Source: a virus
IMG/VR virus record: IMGVR_UViG_3300028400_000006
Location: 1 to 64,000 of that record
Length of the DNA stretch: 64,000 bases
Direction: 5' to 3' (one strand)
The position numbers and the translations under genes were made by a program. Positions within the stretch are counted from its first letter, which is position 1, and every line of letters starts with the position of its first letter. Below are positions 40,093 through 49,573 of the stretch, one piece after another. The notes under the pieces are model-generated. The model ran no database searches and was not told where the DNA came from. It saw nothing but the letters and a program-made list of their open reading frames with translations.

Positions 40093-41564
40093 CACGCAGC
40101 CTCATGGACGGACAACCAAAACGCATGATCCGCCGGCGTCGCCTGCAACGACGAGCCGGCCACCGACATATCATAAGTATAAACCTCAATCAGGGTCGTC
40201 GAAACAACGGATGCTCGCACCGTGGCAAGAGGGTCGTTACCTCGAATATTTACATGCACGACCGGGCTAGTCATTGGTGCAAGCAACTGTACTTGAAATA
40301 CCCCAGTCCCAGTAGCTGTAACGGCGCTGACACCCTCGCCAACTACAATCGTAGAGCTGGTGGGGTCATATTCCAACAGCACCGACGCAGCGGGAATAAA
40401 ATCCACCAAATCGCCAATTTGCATACGTTCATGCTGGTTGGTGGTATAATTATAGACGGCTATATCATCGGTGTTGGTAACGCCACTGGCGATAGGAAGC
40501 GTATTGATCTCAAACGTGGCACCAACGCTGGAAAGCATCCGGTTAACTAGGGCCTCAGCACCCTCGTAGGTGATGGCGTGGCCTTTCTCTGCCGCCGGCA
40601 CCGTATTATTAGTGATGTCTGCCACCGACACGTACGTGGTTACACCCCAAACACCACTGTAGTCAGCCTGATCAACAGTGTGAGTCCAGGTGTTGGTGCC
40701 AGCATCATAGGTCACACGCAGGGGCACTACAGCCTGGTGCTGTGGGTGATCAACCGCCACCGGCGTAAAAGACAAAACTTGGCCAAATTCATTAATCTCA
40801 AACCCAGCATAAGTGCCAGGCGTGATACCAGTAGGCGTTAGCGCCACCACGGGGTCAGTAGAAGAACCGGAAACAGTGATGCCATCGCCGGCGGTAACGC
40901 TCATCACGCCGCCGTCGAAACTCAGACCGCTAGCCCACTGCTCCAGCTGACACAAAGCATCCTGCACGTTGGCGCCAGTGACAAATCCACAGGGCGCATA
41001 AACCACATCCTGCGCTGCAACGTCGCCAGGTGTCGTACCGCCGCCACTACCACACCCGCAGGGATCATATACGGGCAGGGCAGATGCGGGCCAACCTGGC
41101 GGGATGTAAGTGAAACGGCCATACTCATCGACTTTGGCGCCACCGTAATTGCCCGGCAGTACACCGGTAGGCTTTACATCCAACACGGGTGCTGCTGAGT
41201 CGTCACGATTGAGATCGAGCGCCGGCCCTACTGTTACCATACCCCAAGGGTTAGGGGGGTTACAAAGGTCGCATTCGCCATCTCCCTCCGCACAAAAAGG
41301 CTCCTCATCGATAGCGCATACGCAAGTGCTGACTGGCCACACCCGCGCCAACGTACCGCGTACGCCACGCTCAACGACCACCTTCTCTCCATCGCAATGC
41401 GTCGCCCGCACCAGCTCGGAGCCGTCCTGAGTGTGAAGCTCCAGGATAACCACCCTGGTGCCATCCAGATACGCACGCAACACGGCCATGTCGGCAGCAG
41501 GGAGGAGGAGATAGCGCGTACCGGCGCTGGCGGGGGTGATGAGCTTGGTGTCGAGCGTCAGCAT
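40092..41564 (-). CDS. Tail fibre-like structural protein (490 aa)
   Basis: ATG 41564 with AGGGG. The N-terminal ~100 residues form a virion-anchoring beta domain. Then follow Cys-rich spacers (CDLCNPPNPWG, DPCGCGSGGG) and two copies of a fibre unit, TGVLPGNYGGAKVDEYGR and TGITPGTYAGFEINEFGQ, typical of trimeric phage fibres. The C-terminal part is all beta. Likely a tail or neck fibre. Confidence 0.7.
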   Translation of the reverse strand: MLTLDTKLITPASAGTRYLLLPAADMAVLRAYLDGTRVVILELHTQDGSELVRATHCDGEKVVVERGVRGTLARVWPVSTCVCAIDEEPFCAEGDGECDLCNPPNPWGMVTVGPALDLNRDDSAAPVLDVKPTGVLPGNYGGAKVDEYGRFTYIPPGWPASALPVYDPCGCGSGGGTTPGDVAAQDVVYAPCGFVTGANVQDALCQLEQWASGLSFDGGVMSVTAGDGITVSGSSTDPVVALTPTGITPGTYAGFEINEFGQVLSFTPVAVDHPQHQAVVPLRVTYDAGTNTWTHTVDQADYSGVWGVTTYVSVADITNNTVPAAEKGHAITYEGAEALVNRMLSSVGATFEINTLPIASGVTNTDDIAVYNYTTNQHERMQIGDLVDFIPAASVLLEYDPTSSTIVVGEGVSAVTATGTGVFQVQLLAPMTSPVVHVNIRGNDPLATVRASVVSTTLIEVYTYDMSVAGSSLQATPADHAFWLSVHEAA

Positions 41565-41565
41565 G

Positions 41566-42234
41566 TCAGCACCCCTGCATGGCGTTGGTCACATTGGCTT
41601 CGGTCCACTCAAAACGAATAATGGCGCCGGCCGGGAATCGCTGCGGCACGGTGCCGCCCTTGCCCCGGTCGAGAATGACGTCGCCATTGTCGCAATGCCA
41701 CTCGACGATCTCGCGATGCACTCCGTCATTGATAACCAGTTGCGCCGGGCGGCAAAGCGTTAGGCCACACAGCTGTGCCTTGAGATCGTCACTGATCGGC
41801 AGGACCGTGTCCCCCGGCTCCAGAATGGCACAGAGATGAGCCTGGAAGGACTCGATGGCCTCGTACATGTCCGTCACCCCCTGTGGCTTCGGTGGCGCCT
41901 GGAAATACCGCTGGCGCATAGGCTGCACATCCTTGTTGGGCACCAGCACGCGGCGCGGCACATGCAGCTCAATAGCACCAAGCACTACATCATTATAGCG
42001 AATTTCCGCCTCGTAGCGACCATCTTTCGTAGGAAATTGAGAATCGAACATGAAACAAACGCGCCCATCGTCTTTCAGTTCCCAGGCTGGGTATTGGATC
42101 AACCACGCCTGGTCACCACGGCGACGAACAAAAAGGCTCAGGCCATCCAGCGACTCAGGCGCACACGAAAGCCCACACGTAGCAAGTGGCACACAAACAC
42201 CACGCACGTCATCACAAATGATGATGGTCCGCAT
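41566..42234 (-). CDS. Virion protein, possible neck or fibre component (222 aa)
   Basis: ATG 42234 behind AGGAGG; codons farther upstream overlap the previous gene. The N-terminal ~100 residues are beta-rich (IIICDDVRGVCVPL, YEAEIRYNDVVLGAIELHV). The C-terminal domain ends in PQRFPAGAIIRFEW, as in proteins anchoring fibres. No family name can be given. Confidence 0.65.
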   Translation of the reverse strand: MRTIIICDDVRGVCVPLATCGLSCAPESLDGLSLFVRRRGDQAWLIQYPAWELKDDGRVCFMFDSQFPTKDGRYEAEIRYNDVVLGAIELHVPRRVLVPNKDVQPMRQRYFQAPPKPQGVTDMYEAIESFQAHLCAILEPGDTVLPISDDLKAQLCGLTLCRPAQLVINDGVHREIVEWHCDNGDVILDRGKGGTVPQRFPAGAIIRFEWTEANVTNAMQGC

Positions 42235-42251
42235 GCGATGCCTCCTGAGCA

Positions 42252-42887
42252 TTAGTACCACACCCTCCTGGCGCGCATGATGAGCGGACCCGCCTGGTTA
42301 CCTTTGGCGAGCCGCACCTTCGTCCGAATGATGGCGTCCTTAAACCAGCGGTAATAGCGCAGACCAAGCCGTTGATCCTCCCAATCAACGTTCGGCATCA
42401 TAAGCAGTTGCGCCCGTGCACCGATACCAATCTCCTCCGCGTGGTCCTCAAAAAAAGATTTCTCAATGGAGCAACTGTACTGCGATGGAAACACCGCCAC
42501 TTCCAACTCCAACCCATCCAGTTCATCACGAGCTGGCGGAGGAAAGATATAAACCGTCGACGGCCGGTCAAAATAAATACCACGAGCGCGCCCTGACGCC
42601 GGATAGCGCTGAAGGGATGACAGCGTACACCCCGACGCTGTAGCGCGCATGAGGACATCTACCACGTAATTGTCAGACGGCTCGATGAAGTAGTCCTCGA
42701 CGCCCTTATACAAGTCGGCATAGTAAAGCCGGCGCAGCACCTTGGTACGCTTACAGAACTCGATGGATACGGCACGAATGGTATGCTCAATAAGATCATC
42801 CGGAGCGCCGGGGACGTACGGCCTGACATCGGGCAGAAACTCTGCCCAACCAACCATCTCAACATCCTGTTCACGGCACTTGGTCAT
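42252..42887 (-). CDS. Head-to-tail connector-like protein (211 aa)
   Basis: ATG 42887 overlaps the upstream gene by ATGA. Opens with AEFLPDVRPYVPGAPDDLIEH and IRAVSIEFCKRTKVLRR, a pattern seen in podovirus connector or tail-tube proteins. Then comes a beta domain with YIFPPP and a C-terminal helix. Position after the adaptor gene supports a neck role. Confidence 0.65.
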   Translation of the reverse strand: MTKCREQDVEMVGWAEFLPDVRPYVPGAPDDLIEHTIRAVSIEFCKRTKVLRRLYYADLYKGVEDYFIEPSDNYVVDVLMRATASGCTLSSLQRYPASGRARGIYFDRPSTVYIFPPPARDELDGLELEVAVFPSQYSCSIEKSFFEDHAEEIGIGARAQLLMMPNVDWEDQRLGLRYYRWFKDAIIRTKVRLAKGNQAGPLIMRARRVWY

Positions 42888-43606
42888 CGTCTCATCGGAG
42901 CCGGTTGCGTACCCACTTGCTGGTTGGGCTCATCCTGAGCCGTGCGGCCAAGCCAGTTGCCGCTATTGAAGCGGCTCTCCTGCAGGTAATCAACCCCCAG
43001 GGCGGTGTAGAACGCCTGCTTGTGATGTGTGATCATGGAGGCATTGCGCTCGCTCTCCACGTCCACTTCGAGCGCACGCGCCATTACCCAATCAACCACC
43101 TGAGCGCGGTAGGCGCAATCAATACCAAGACAATCATCCAACCGCTGCTTATCATGCTTTGGTGGGTTGGCAACCAAAGTCGCTACAACCCGATGCGTCA
43201 CACCCTTCGGTACCGGAGGGTTGACGTAGAAGGTGCGCCGGTCTTTGGAATTCCGGCTCCAACTCTGCACCACATAGCAGGCGGAAGAAGGAAGGCGGCA
43301 GGGGCGCCCAACAAACGTACGCTGGATACTCTCCGCCGTCTCCTGGATTGGAGTTTCGTCGCCACCAATGTTGTATTCGAGGGAGATAAGTTGCCGGTAA
43401 CCATCCGGCACTCGCTGGAGCCGTCCAGGTTGGAGCGTAATTTCTGTCGTTACAGCAAACTCATCCGGGCGATAAGTGAGGATTTCGCAAAGAGCTTCAT
43501 TAATAAAAGTGACAAGTTGCGCAACGGTCCACCGCTCCCTGTCAGGATCTCCCAGCAGGGTATAGACCTCATCGACGATTTCACGGACCGTTACGCAGCA
43601 CGTCAC
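42884..43606 (-). CDS. Head-to-tail adaptor-like protein (240 aa)
   Basis: GTG 43606 overlaps the upstream gene (GTGA) and has GGAGG. The N-terminus VREIVDEVYTLLGDPDRERW and QLVTFINEALCEILTYRPD match the opening helices of phage adaptor proteins (RWxxxxLxxxxNxA), and WVMARALEVD lies near the C-terminal helices. It probably docks on the portal to start the neck. Confidence 0.7.
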   Translation of the reverse strand: MTCCVTVREIVDEVYTLLGDPDRERWTVAQLVTFINEALCEILTYRPDEFAVTTEITLQPGRLQRVPDGYRQLISLEYNIGGDETPIQETAESIQRTFVGRPCRLPSSACYVVQSWSRNSKDRRTFYVNPPVPKGVTHRVVATLVANPPKHDKQRLDDCLGIDCAYRAQVVDWVMARALEVDVESERNASMITHHKQAFYTALGVDYLQESRFNSGNWLGRTAQDEPNQQVGTQPAPMRR

Positions 43607-43917
43607 TCCTCGACCTCCGGCACATCCAGCGCCGCTGCCTCGCGTGGCGAGGGCTTTTTGCGGGGTTTACGTTTAGGCGCTTCTTTACCTTCGTCTTTGG
43701 CCAAAGCGCGCAATCGTTCAACAATGGCGTCAGCGCCGGACATACGCGCCACAAGCTCCCGGGCCTTTTCTTTCTCTTCACGCTGTTTCAGCTTCGCTTC
43801 CAAATACTGAAGCGCATCTTCCGCCGAAATCTCTTCGACGTCTGGGTGTTTCGCCATACCTTCATGGTAGGCAAACACGACGCCAGTGGCCCGGTTGCGC
43901 AAAAATTTGATAGCCAT
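43603..43917 (-). CDS. Small charged virion-region protein (104 aa)
   Basis: ATG 43917 behind GGAGGG. Starts with KFLRNRATGVVFAYHEGMAK, a short beta unit common in small phage proteins after capsid genes, followed by charged helices and a Lys/Pro-rich tail. Likely a structural accessory; no family recognised. Confidence 0.65.
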   Translation of the reverse strand: MAIKFLRNRATGVVFAYHEGMAKHPDVEEISAEDALQYLEAKLKQREEKEKARELVARMSGADAIVERLRALAKDEGKEAPKRKPRKKPSPREAAALDVPEVEE

Positions 43918-43934
43918 ACATCCCTCCATACAAC

Positions 43935-43960
43935 GGACGGGTGACGCATGTCACCCGTCC
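43935..43960 (-). terminator. Perfect 11-bp hairpin after the capsid module
   Basis: GGACGGGTGAC-GCAT-GTCACCCGTCC lies in the short gap after the gene at 43970 and before the ribosome binding site of the next gene. The transcript has no strong U-tract, so it may be a weak terminator or an mRNA-stabilising hairpin that adjusts capsid versus neck protein amounts. Confidence 0.6.
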
Positions 43961-43969
43961 TTCGTGTTG

Positions 43970-44560
43970 TTAGTTGCCACCAAACTCGTACTGCTCGACC
44001 ACGGCAGTGATCCGCACGTCTGAGCCCTTGATGCCACCGGCGGGAAGGTTGTTGATATCCATCCGCAGCACGGCGTTCTGGTCAAGGTAGAGCTGGTTGC
44101 CAACCACAGTCGGCACATCAATCAGGCCATCAGCCGCTGTGGCAGCAGAAATCGGCGCCGTCGTAATCGGCGTCGTAGTGCCGGTCGGGGGCGGCACTTC
44201 CACCACCAGGTCAAAGTCAAAACCCGGCAGAGGCTTTTCAACCGACCACCACACCCGCAGCAGCGTACAACGACGCGGCAGCAGAATAATACGCAGCTGA
44301 TCACCCGCGGCGATGGGGTTGTTGTCGAGGTACGACGCCAGCGCCGGAGACAGCGGATCAAAAGTACGCTTCGGCCCCTCCGGGCGTTCCCAGACAAGCC
44401 GCCGCGTAATACCGCCCACTACCGGCGTACGCCGTGCATCAAAACGGTTGTAGGCATCGAGGTCAGGCAGGACCGACGGAAACATTTCAGCGTTGTAGGT
44501 GCCAGGGGCGACACCCCCATTCGGCCCCGCTCCACCCATGAAGAGATTATGAACAGCCAT
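43970..44560 (-). CDS. Capsid-associated protein (196 aa)
   Basis: ATG 44560 behind GGAGG. Gene directly after the major capsid gene. Beta-rich with Pro/Thr-rich stretches (PPPTGTTTPITTAPISAAT) and a C-terminal VRITAVVEQYEF. The position and composition suit a decoration or head-stabilising protein, which is inference. Confidence 0.65.
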   Translation of the reverse strand: MAVHNLFMGGAGPNGGVAPGTYNAEMFPSVLPDLDAYNRFDARRTPVVGGITRRLVWERPEGPKRTFDPLSPALASYLDNNPIAAGDQLRIILLPRRCTLLRVWWSVEKPLPGFDFDLVVEVPPPTGTTTPITTAPISAATAADGLIDVPTVVGNQLYLDQNAVLRMDINNLPAGGIKGSDVRITAVVEQYEFGGN

Positions 44561-44575
44561 TGTCGGTCCTCCCTA

Positions 44576-45526
44576 TCAGGCGAAGTAGGCATACAGGTTG
44601 GCCAGGAACTCCGGGCGCACCACATCATACCCAAACGCCGTCAGGCCCTGGAAATACATGCTCCAGGAATCCTTATCGGTGTTCAGCACGCGATTACGCT
44701 CCAGCGTCATGGCGAACACAGCGGCCTCATTGGTGCCGGCGATGATGTTATAGGCAGTCGCACCCACACCTGGGTCAGTCTGCGATGGCAGATACTGGGA
44801 GATGTAAATGCGGAAGCCCGCAATCTCCATCGGGATACGACCGTTCAACAGCATGGTCACGCCGTTGCCACCATAGAAGGACGCATTGGAGAGCTGCGAG
44901 TTCAAGATGTAGGTCTTCGCCGGCGGCGGCAGAATGATCCAACGCCCCTGCTGCGGAGCGCACTGCTCATCCAGCACGCCAGACACATGCGTCAGCACCT
45001 CCACAATGTTGGCGGACGTAAGAGCCACCGGAGCACCCACTTGGCCAAGGTTGTAAAGGCCAGACGTCACACCAGCGGTCGGACCCTGGTTGGCCGCGTG
45101 AACAGAAGCCGCAAGGTAAGCAAACGCTTCCTCGTCAATCTTCGTCTTGATGGCCTCACCGGCACCCTTGGTCACCCGTGCCAGCACTTTCTTCCACATC
45201 GGCGACATGTCGTAGTCGATCTGATCGACCTTGACGGAAAAGTGCTTCGCCCGGTTGATCATGATGGTGACCGGCTCCAGCTCCAGAGTATCATGCTCCA
45301 GAGTGCCGTCCTTCACATAATCGTAAACCGAAATGGTCGGTTCACGGAAGAATGTGATCTGATCACCGCGACCTTTGAGCTCACCGATAAAGTCGGTGGT
45401 GGTGATGCTCGGCAGGATAGCCGTGCAATAATACTGTTCGAGGAGCCGCTGCGAATAAACCGGCGGGATAAACCCCGTCCCGGAATACTGGGGATAACCC
45501 GCAGCGGCAGGGATCGGCTGGGGCAT
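44576..45526 (-). CDS. Major capsid protein
   Basis: 316 residues, ATG 45526 with GGAGGTAG. Starts FIPPVYSQRLLEQYYCTAIL, then GELKGRGDQITFFREPTISV, and VRPEFLANLYAYFA at the C-terminus; the pattern (Y[S/A]xxxLxxxY, GDxITF, TxxFGYDVVRPE) is that of HK97-fold major capsid proteins in podoviruses. It lies between the scaffold-like gene and a decoration-like gene, with a hairpin in the leader. Probably the most abundant virion protein. Confidence 0.85.
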   Translation of the reverse strand: MPQPIPAAAGYPQYSGTGFIPPVYSQRLLEQYYCTAILPSITTTDFIGELKGRGDQITFFREPTISVYDYVKDGTLEHDTLELEPVTIMINRAKHFSVKVDQIDYDMSPMWKKVLARVTKGAGEAIKTKIDEEAFAYLAASVHAANQGPTAGVTSGLYNLGQVGAPVALTSANIVEVLTHVSGVLDEQCAPQQGRWIILPPPAKTYILNSQLSNASFYGGNGVTMLLNGRIPMEIAGFRIYISQYLPSQTDPGVGATAYNIIAGTNEAAVFAMTLERNRVLNTDKDSWSMYFQGLTAFGYDVVRPEFLANLYAYFA

Positions 45527-45547
45527 CTCTACCTCCTTTTTGCCGTG

Positions 45548-45562
45548 GCCGCTCGCAGCGGC
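45548..45562 (-). other. Hairpin before the major capsid gene
   Basis: GCCGCT-GCG-AGCGGC on the transcript, within the 42-base gap between scaffold stop and capsid ribosome binding site. No U-tract. It may stabilise the capsid mRNA after processing. Confidence 0.55.
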
Positions 45563-45568
45563 TCAGGT

Positions 45569-46435
45569 TTACGCCAACGCCGCATCGCGCACCCCATACC
45601 GCCGTCGTAATTTCATCACCGCTTCTTGATATTGCGCATCATCCAGCTCCTTGCGCCGATACATATCGAGCAGTTTCTCGCTGGCCGTAATATATTTTGC
45701 ATCCAGGTCATCCTGGGAAGGCTCTTGTTTCGGCGTATCAGGCATACCAGAAAGTGGACGAACCTGCGGGCGCGCAGATACATCCTGGCCTTTCGTGTCA
45801 CCCTTTTGCTTATACCCTTGGATAATCTCCACCGCCGCCATGAGATTCTGAGCCTGGTAGGCATCTTCCAACAACTCACGCAACGTGCGGCCGCCAGAAT
45901 AAGGGGCTGGCTGTGCTAGATATTCAGCGAACTTAGCGTCGGTATGCAGCTTGTCCAGGTCAGGTATTTGCATGCGCAGCTGTTGTGCAAACGTCACTTG
46001 CGCCTGCTGCTGCATAGCTTTCTGCATATCAGAAAGCTGCCTGCGCAGATCCGACACCATTTCAGCGACGGCTTTCATCTGCTCACCAGTCGCCACCTTG
46101 GCGATGGCTTCCAGCTTGTCTTTATACTCAGCAAGCTTCCCGAGGTCCTCGTCCTTGATCTCCGGGATATCCAGCTTAACTGTCGGCTCGTCGTCTTTTT
46201 CAGGCTCTTTCGCCACTACCTGTTTTTCGAACTGCTCCTCAATACCAGCGCGCAATGCCCGCAGCTCAGCCATTAGAGCCTGCGGGTCTAAAACTTGAGC
46301 CCCACCAGAAGCGCCGTCTGTGTTTTCAGACACATCTTCCGCCTTGGCTGATTCTTCGCCAAGGATATCATCGAGGATGTCATCGACGCTAGTAGCGCCA
46401 TCCACGTCCAGTTCTTTCGGGTCACGCAATTGCAT
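45569..46435 (-). CDS. Scaffolding-like protein
   Basis: 288 residues, ATG 46435 with AGAGGTG. Highly charged and helical, with acidic N-terminus (VDDILDDILGEESAKAED), long coiled coil (AEMVSDLRRQLSDMQKAMQQ) and a basic C-terminus (VMKLRRRYGVRD). Size, charge layout and position directly before the major capsid gene are those of capsid scaffolds. Family assignment by sequence alone is weak. Confidence 0.75.
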   Translation of the reverse strand: MQLRDPKELDVDGATSVDDILDDILGEESAKAEDVSENTDGASGGAQVLDPQALMAELRALRAGIEEQFEKQVVAKEPEKDDEPTVKLDIPEIKDEDLGKLAEYKDKLEAIAKVATGEQMKAVAEMVSDLRRQLSDMQKAMQQQAQVTFAQQLRMQIPDLDKLHTDAKFAEYLAQPAPYSGGRTLRELLEDAYQAQNLMAAVEIIQGYKQKGDTKGQDVSARPQVRPLSGMPDTPKQEPSQDDLDAKYITASEKLLDMYRRKELDDAQYQEAVMKLRRRYGVRDAALA

Positions 46436-46461
46436 ATCACACCTCTTTGGTAGTTTTTCAT

Positions 46462-46490
46462 ATTATAGCGCGCTTAATTACGACTGGGAA
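46462..46490 (-). promoter_or_regulatory. Possible internal promoter for scaffold and capsid
   Basis: On the minus strand, TTCCCA (46485-46490), a 17-bp spacer and a perfect TATAAT (46462-46467). It overlaps the end of the preceding gene and would give a ~20-nt leader for the scaffold gene, allowing extra expression of capsid proteins. Confidence 0.55.
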
Positions 46491-46744
46491 GAGGTATTCC
46501 CATCGTCACTCGCATCGCCCTCACTTTCAACTGGCGCCGCCGGCGTAGCTTTTTCCTGCGCCTTACCGATCCGTTCATACAGCGCGTTGTATTTTTCAAC
46601 AAGCGCCTTCAGTTCTTCACGTTTAGCGTCTTCGATAGCTGCGGCCGCCGCCGATACCGCCTCCAGAAACTCCTTAGCTTCCGGATGCTGTTCGGCTAAT
46701 TCCTCCACAGCCTTCACTTTATCCACAGCAAGTTCGTACGTCAT
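46478..46744 (-). CDS. Small helical virion-region protein (88 aa)
   Basis: ATG 46744 overlaps the spike gene stop (TGATG). Helical with Ala/Glu-rich coiled coil (VKAVEELAEQHPEAKEFLEA) and an acidic Ser-rich tail. Lies before the scaffold gene; it may be a scaffold accessory. No family recognised. Confidence 0.65.
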   Translation of the reverse strand: MTYELAVDKVKAVEELAEQHPEAKEFLEAVSAAAAAIEDAKREELKALVEKYNALYERIGKAQEKATPAAPVESEGDASDDGNTSSQS

Positions 46745-48936
46745 CAGAAGTTCCTCAGCCCAAATGCCGTAAAGCTGGCGTTGTACGTTACGTTATAAGT
46801 GGTGTTTGGCTCGCCGAAAGCAACCAACCCTTGCACCCAAGCGTTATTAAGCGTCAAAGCGACACGAGTGCCGCTTGCGAAGGAACTACCACGAAGTGCA
46901 GCCTGTGACGAAACACCATTAAGCGAAACCTCAACTATCGCATCCGAAGAAACTCTCACCCCCTGCGCATAAGCCATGCCTGCACCGCCTGTGCAGACAA
47001 AAGACAAGTTTGCATGAGACGTGGCTTCAATATGATTAAAGCGGCAAGAAGTTTGGCCAGTCGGGAAATTAAAACTTATGCGCGCGCTTCCATCTGCTCG
47101 AATATCATAAAGCCATCCAGCCGGATTGCCGTAAAGCTGCACATAGCTCTGTCCTGAAATTCTCCACCCACGGCAATGCAAGTTGTTAGACGCGCGTAAA
47201 TACACATATGCACTTGTAGAAAGCTCAAAAAATTCAGCGCCAAAAGTAACACCCCAGCAATTAAGCACTGCATTAGACGTGAATGTAGACCAACGAATAT
47301 TTTCACCACTAGCGGCGTTACCCCCTACATAAAGGTAAGCCCCGCTAGAAATCTCTACATCATAAAAATAATGTGTGGCGCCATCTTGCCCAGCCAAGTA
47401 ACAACGCCCACCAGACATCTGAAGATTATAAGCCTGCGTGCGAATAGATGTCGGTAGGGCATAATAGCTCGCACCGTCAGACAGAAACACGTTATAAAAA
47501 TACCACGGCTCCATATAATCCCACGGGTTCGGCAAAACCGGATCGTGCACACCCACCTGAAAATAACTACCGCTGGTGACACGGAGGTTATTTATCTGCA
47601 CACCATCCAACATTTGAAAGCCGGCATACGGATTACCCATGCCAATCTGCACGAGCGATCGGTCAGATGCAGTTAGCGCGTCAACTGAATTAACACCCCG
47701 CAGCATAATCTGAGCGCCAGTCGTAGCTGAAACATTACGCACATACCAATAGTACTGGGCGTACCCATGCTCCGCTCGGATGCTCCCAAAGCTATCCGCG
47801 TGTAGATGTGCAAAATTCGCCCCATAACGCCCGGGGTGGGCTGTGTTTATGTCGATAGAACCGAAATCTGTAGCCGTCGAGGAGCTGATATAGCCAGGGC
47901 GTGCCAGACCAATATAACCAGCAGGAAACACGTGCCGAACCGTTATCGACCCATTAGAAGCGGCAGTGCACCGCAAAAGCGACGTGCCATTCTGCGCATT
48001 CAAGCGGCCATACGAAGTAACTTCACACCCGCTAACCAAAGAACCATCCATGGCATAAACGCTGCCCTTATCGACTCGGGTATCGACCAGCATGGATTTC
48101 TCGCCGACCGTAATAGTCCCCTGCCAAATGTTGCAACCCCAAACAGTGCACGTAGGCGCAAGGTTTAGGTTTGAATGCGCAATTCGGTTATTGAGGTGCG
48201 CCGAGTTCAAAAAGTCCCACTGCGCAATCGTGTTCGTCCCCTCAATAATGTTGTTACGCTCAGTGTCATGCAGGTAGATAATTCGGCAAAGCTGTCTAGC
48301 GTCCATACGTACCGGCCAGAGCCCACGGCGCGTCACGCCAGGCCAATAGAACAAACCATTCGTCGAAACATTGTCGGGACGCAACGCGATCAAATACACT
48401 CGCTGGTCCGTATGCAATACAGGAGACGTATTAGAAACTTCATACCAGCGGCCCGGCAAAAGCGAGCCACTATTCATTAGTTTCACCAACTCTTCACACG
48501 TAACCGGTATCGGATCGACAGGAGTAGGAGGAGGCGTACTATCCGACCCACAAGCAGGACGAATAATATGCACCGGTAGAACGCTATCGTCCAGTGTCCC
48601 TTCCTGGTCTTCTACCCAAACAAGCGAATTGGTGCCGGCCAAGTCATCCGGGTCAATACGATACCAACCAGGATTCGTAACAAGAACCTGCGTGATCGGC
48701 TGCGACCCCGTCGGCGGCGTCAGTAAAAGTTCCTGCCCATTCAGGCGCCAATCTACCCACTTGGCGTTGAAGTCGCCAGGGTTATCGCCAACCAACACCT
48801 GGATATTGGTTTCGACTCCATCCATGAATGCTGTAACGCGAACCGCCGCCTTCTTAACTTCAAAGACGGAGCTTTGTTCCCGATACGGATCGGGATGAAA
48901 CAACCATTTACCACGCCGGACACCTTGGATACTCAC
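46744..48936 (-). CDS. Tail spike-like beta-helix protein with N-terminal beta-domain
   Basis: GTG 48936 is chosen: AGAGGGA is 9 bases upstream and it forms a GTGA overlap; TTG 48957 is the alternative. 730 residues. Residues ~20-120 form the same beta-domain as the three paralogous small genes nearby (VRVTAFMDGVETNIQVLVGD, NPGWYRIDPDDLAGTNSLVW). From ~200 on the protein is a run of short strands rich in Asn, Ser, Gly and aromatics (for example SSGAYLYVGGN), typical of a parallel beta-helix spike. Likely binds or degrades host surface glycans; no catalytic residues can be assigned. Confidence 0.7.
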   Translation of the reverse strand: MSIQGVRRGKWLFHPDPYREQSSVFEVKKAAVRVTAFMDGVETNIQVLVGDNPGDFNAKWVDWRLNGQELLLTPPTGSQPITQVLVTNPGWYRIDPDDLAGTNSLVWVEDQEGTLDDSVLPVHIIRPACGSDSTPPPTPVDPIPVTCEELVKLMNSGSLLPGRWYEVSNTSPVLHTDQRVYLIALRPDNVSTNGLFYWPGVTRRGLWPVRMDARQLCRIIYLHDTERNNIIEGTNTIAQWDFLNSAHLNNRIAHSNLNLAPTCTVWGCNIWQGTITVGEKSMLVDTRVDKGSVYAMDGSLVSGCEVTSYGRLNAQNGTSLLRCTAASNGSITVRHVFPAGYIGLARPGYISSSTATDFGSIDINTAHPGRYGANFAHLHADSFGSIRAEHGYAQYYWYVRNVSATTGAQIMLRGVNSVDALTASDRSLVQIGMGNPYAGFQMLDGVQINNLRVTSGSYFQVGVHDPVLPNPWDYMEPWYFYNVFLSDGASYYALPTSIRTQAYNLQMSGGRCYLAGQDGATHYFYDVEISSGAYLYVGGNAASGENIRWSTFTSNAVLNCWGVTFGAEFFELSTSAYVYLRASNNLHCRGWRISGQSYVQLYGNPAGWLYDIRADGSARISFNFPTGQTSCRFNHIEATSHANLSFVCTGGAGMAYAQGVRVSSDAIVEVSLNGVSSQAALRGSSFASGTRVALTLNNAWVQGLVAFGEPNTTYNVTYNASFTAFGLRNF

Positions 48937-49331
48937 GGTCGGTAATCCCTCTGGCAAGAAAGCCCAGACGACTCAACAAGGATCATCGCCTTGCTATCGT
49001 TGCTAGCCTCGTCGTGGACAGCAATGATACGAATGTTCGGCAGTTCCGCCGGGTCAGCAGCGCTCATATCCAGCCGATAATAACCAGGCACAAGCTCCAA
49101 ATAATGATTGTGTATGTTAGTCAACTGCACGAAGTTACCTTGTCGCGCTAGGGGTACCCACTCATAGTCGACTCCTTGCGTGCCGACAGGTGCCGGCCCA
49201 ACCAAGACATCTATGCCGATAACTGACATGCCCAACCCATAAGCAAGGACGCGTTTAGGTGTACGACGCACCTCAAAAATTGGATGCGCCGCTGGGTCGG
49301 CCTGGTCATATAACACATCGACCTGACGCAT
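48933..49331 (-). CDS. Paralogous beta-domain fibre-associated protein (132 aa)
   Basis: ATG 49331 overlaps the upstream stop (TGATG). The pattern VLAYGLGMSVIGIDVLVG, then FVQLT, ELVPGYYRLDMS and NIRIIAV matches the genes at 51870 and 52304 and the N-terminus of the spike. Probably a small beta-sandwich subunit placed at the fibre base. Function unknown. Confidence 0.65.
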   Translation of the reverse strand: MRQVDVLYDQADPAAHPIFEVRRTPKRVLAYGLGMSVIGIDVLVGPAPVGTQGVDYEWVPLARQGNFVQLTNIHNHYLELVPGYYRLDMSAADPAELPNIRIIAVHDEASNDSKAMILVESSGLSCQRDYRP

Positions 49332-49573
49332 CAAACCGTCTTCGCTGCGTAGTTGGACACAAAAGCATCGATGGCAGACTGAAGGGCTTCCGTCGAGAGA
49401 GGATCCGACACGCCGTTCGGAAACAACGCATCATCTGTATATTCATCGACCGGCACAAGGTAGAACTGCGTCCCCTCAGGAAGAATACGCCGTGCCTCCT
49501 GCTCCGGATCGACACCGGTCGCCACCGAAGTCACAACCCAACCATCTTCCGGGTCTTTATGAAAAATCAGCAT
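49331..49573 (-). CDS. Small protein between fibre genes (80 aa)
   Basis: ATG 49573 with GAGGAG; upstream codons are shadows of the fibre gene end. Acidic with DPEDGWVVTSVATGVDPEQE and a C-terminal helix. Placed after the long fibre gene, where fibre assembly proteins are often found, but no family match is visible. Confidence 0.6.
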   Translation of the reverse strand: MLIFHKDPEDGWVVTSVATGVDPEQEARRILPEGTQFYLVPVDEYTDDALFPNGVSDPLSTEALQSAIDAFVSNYAAKTV

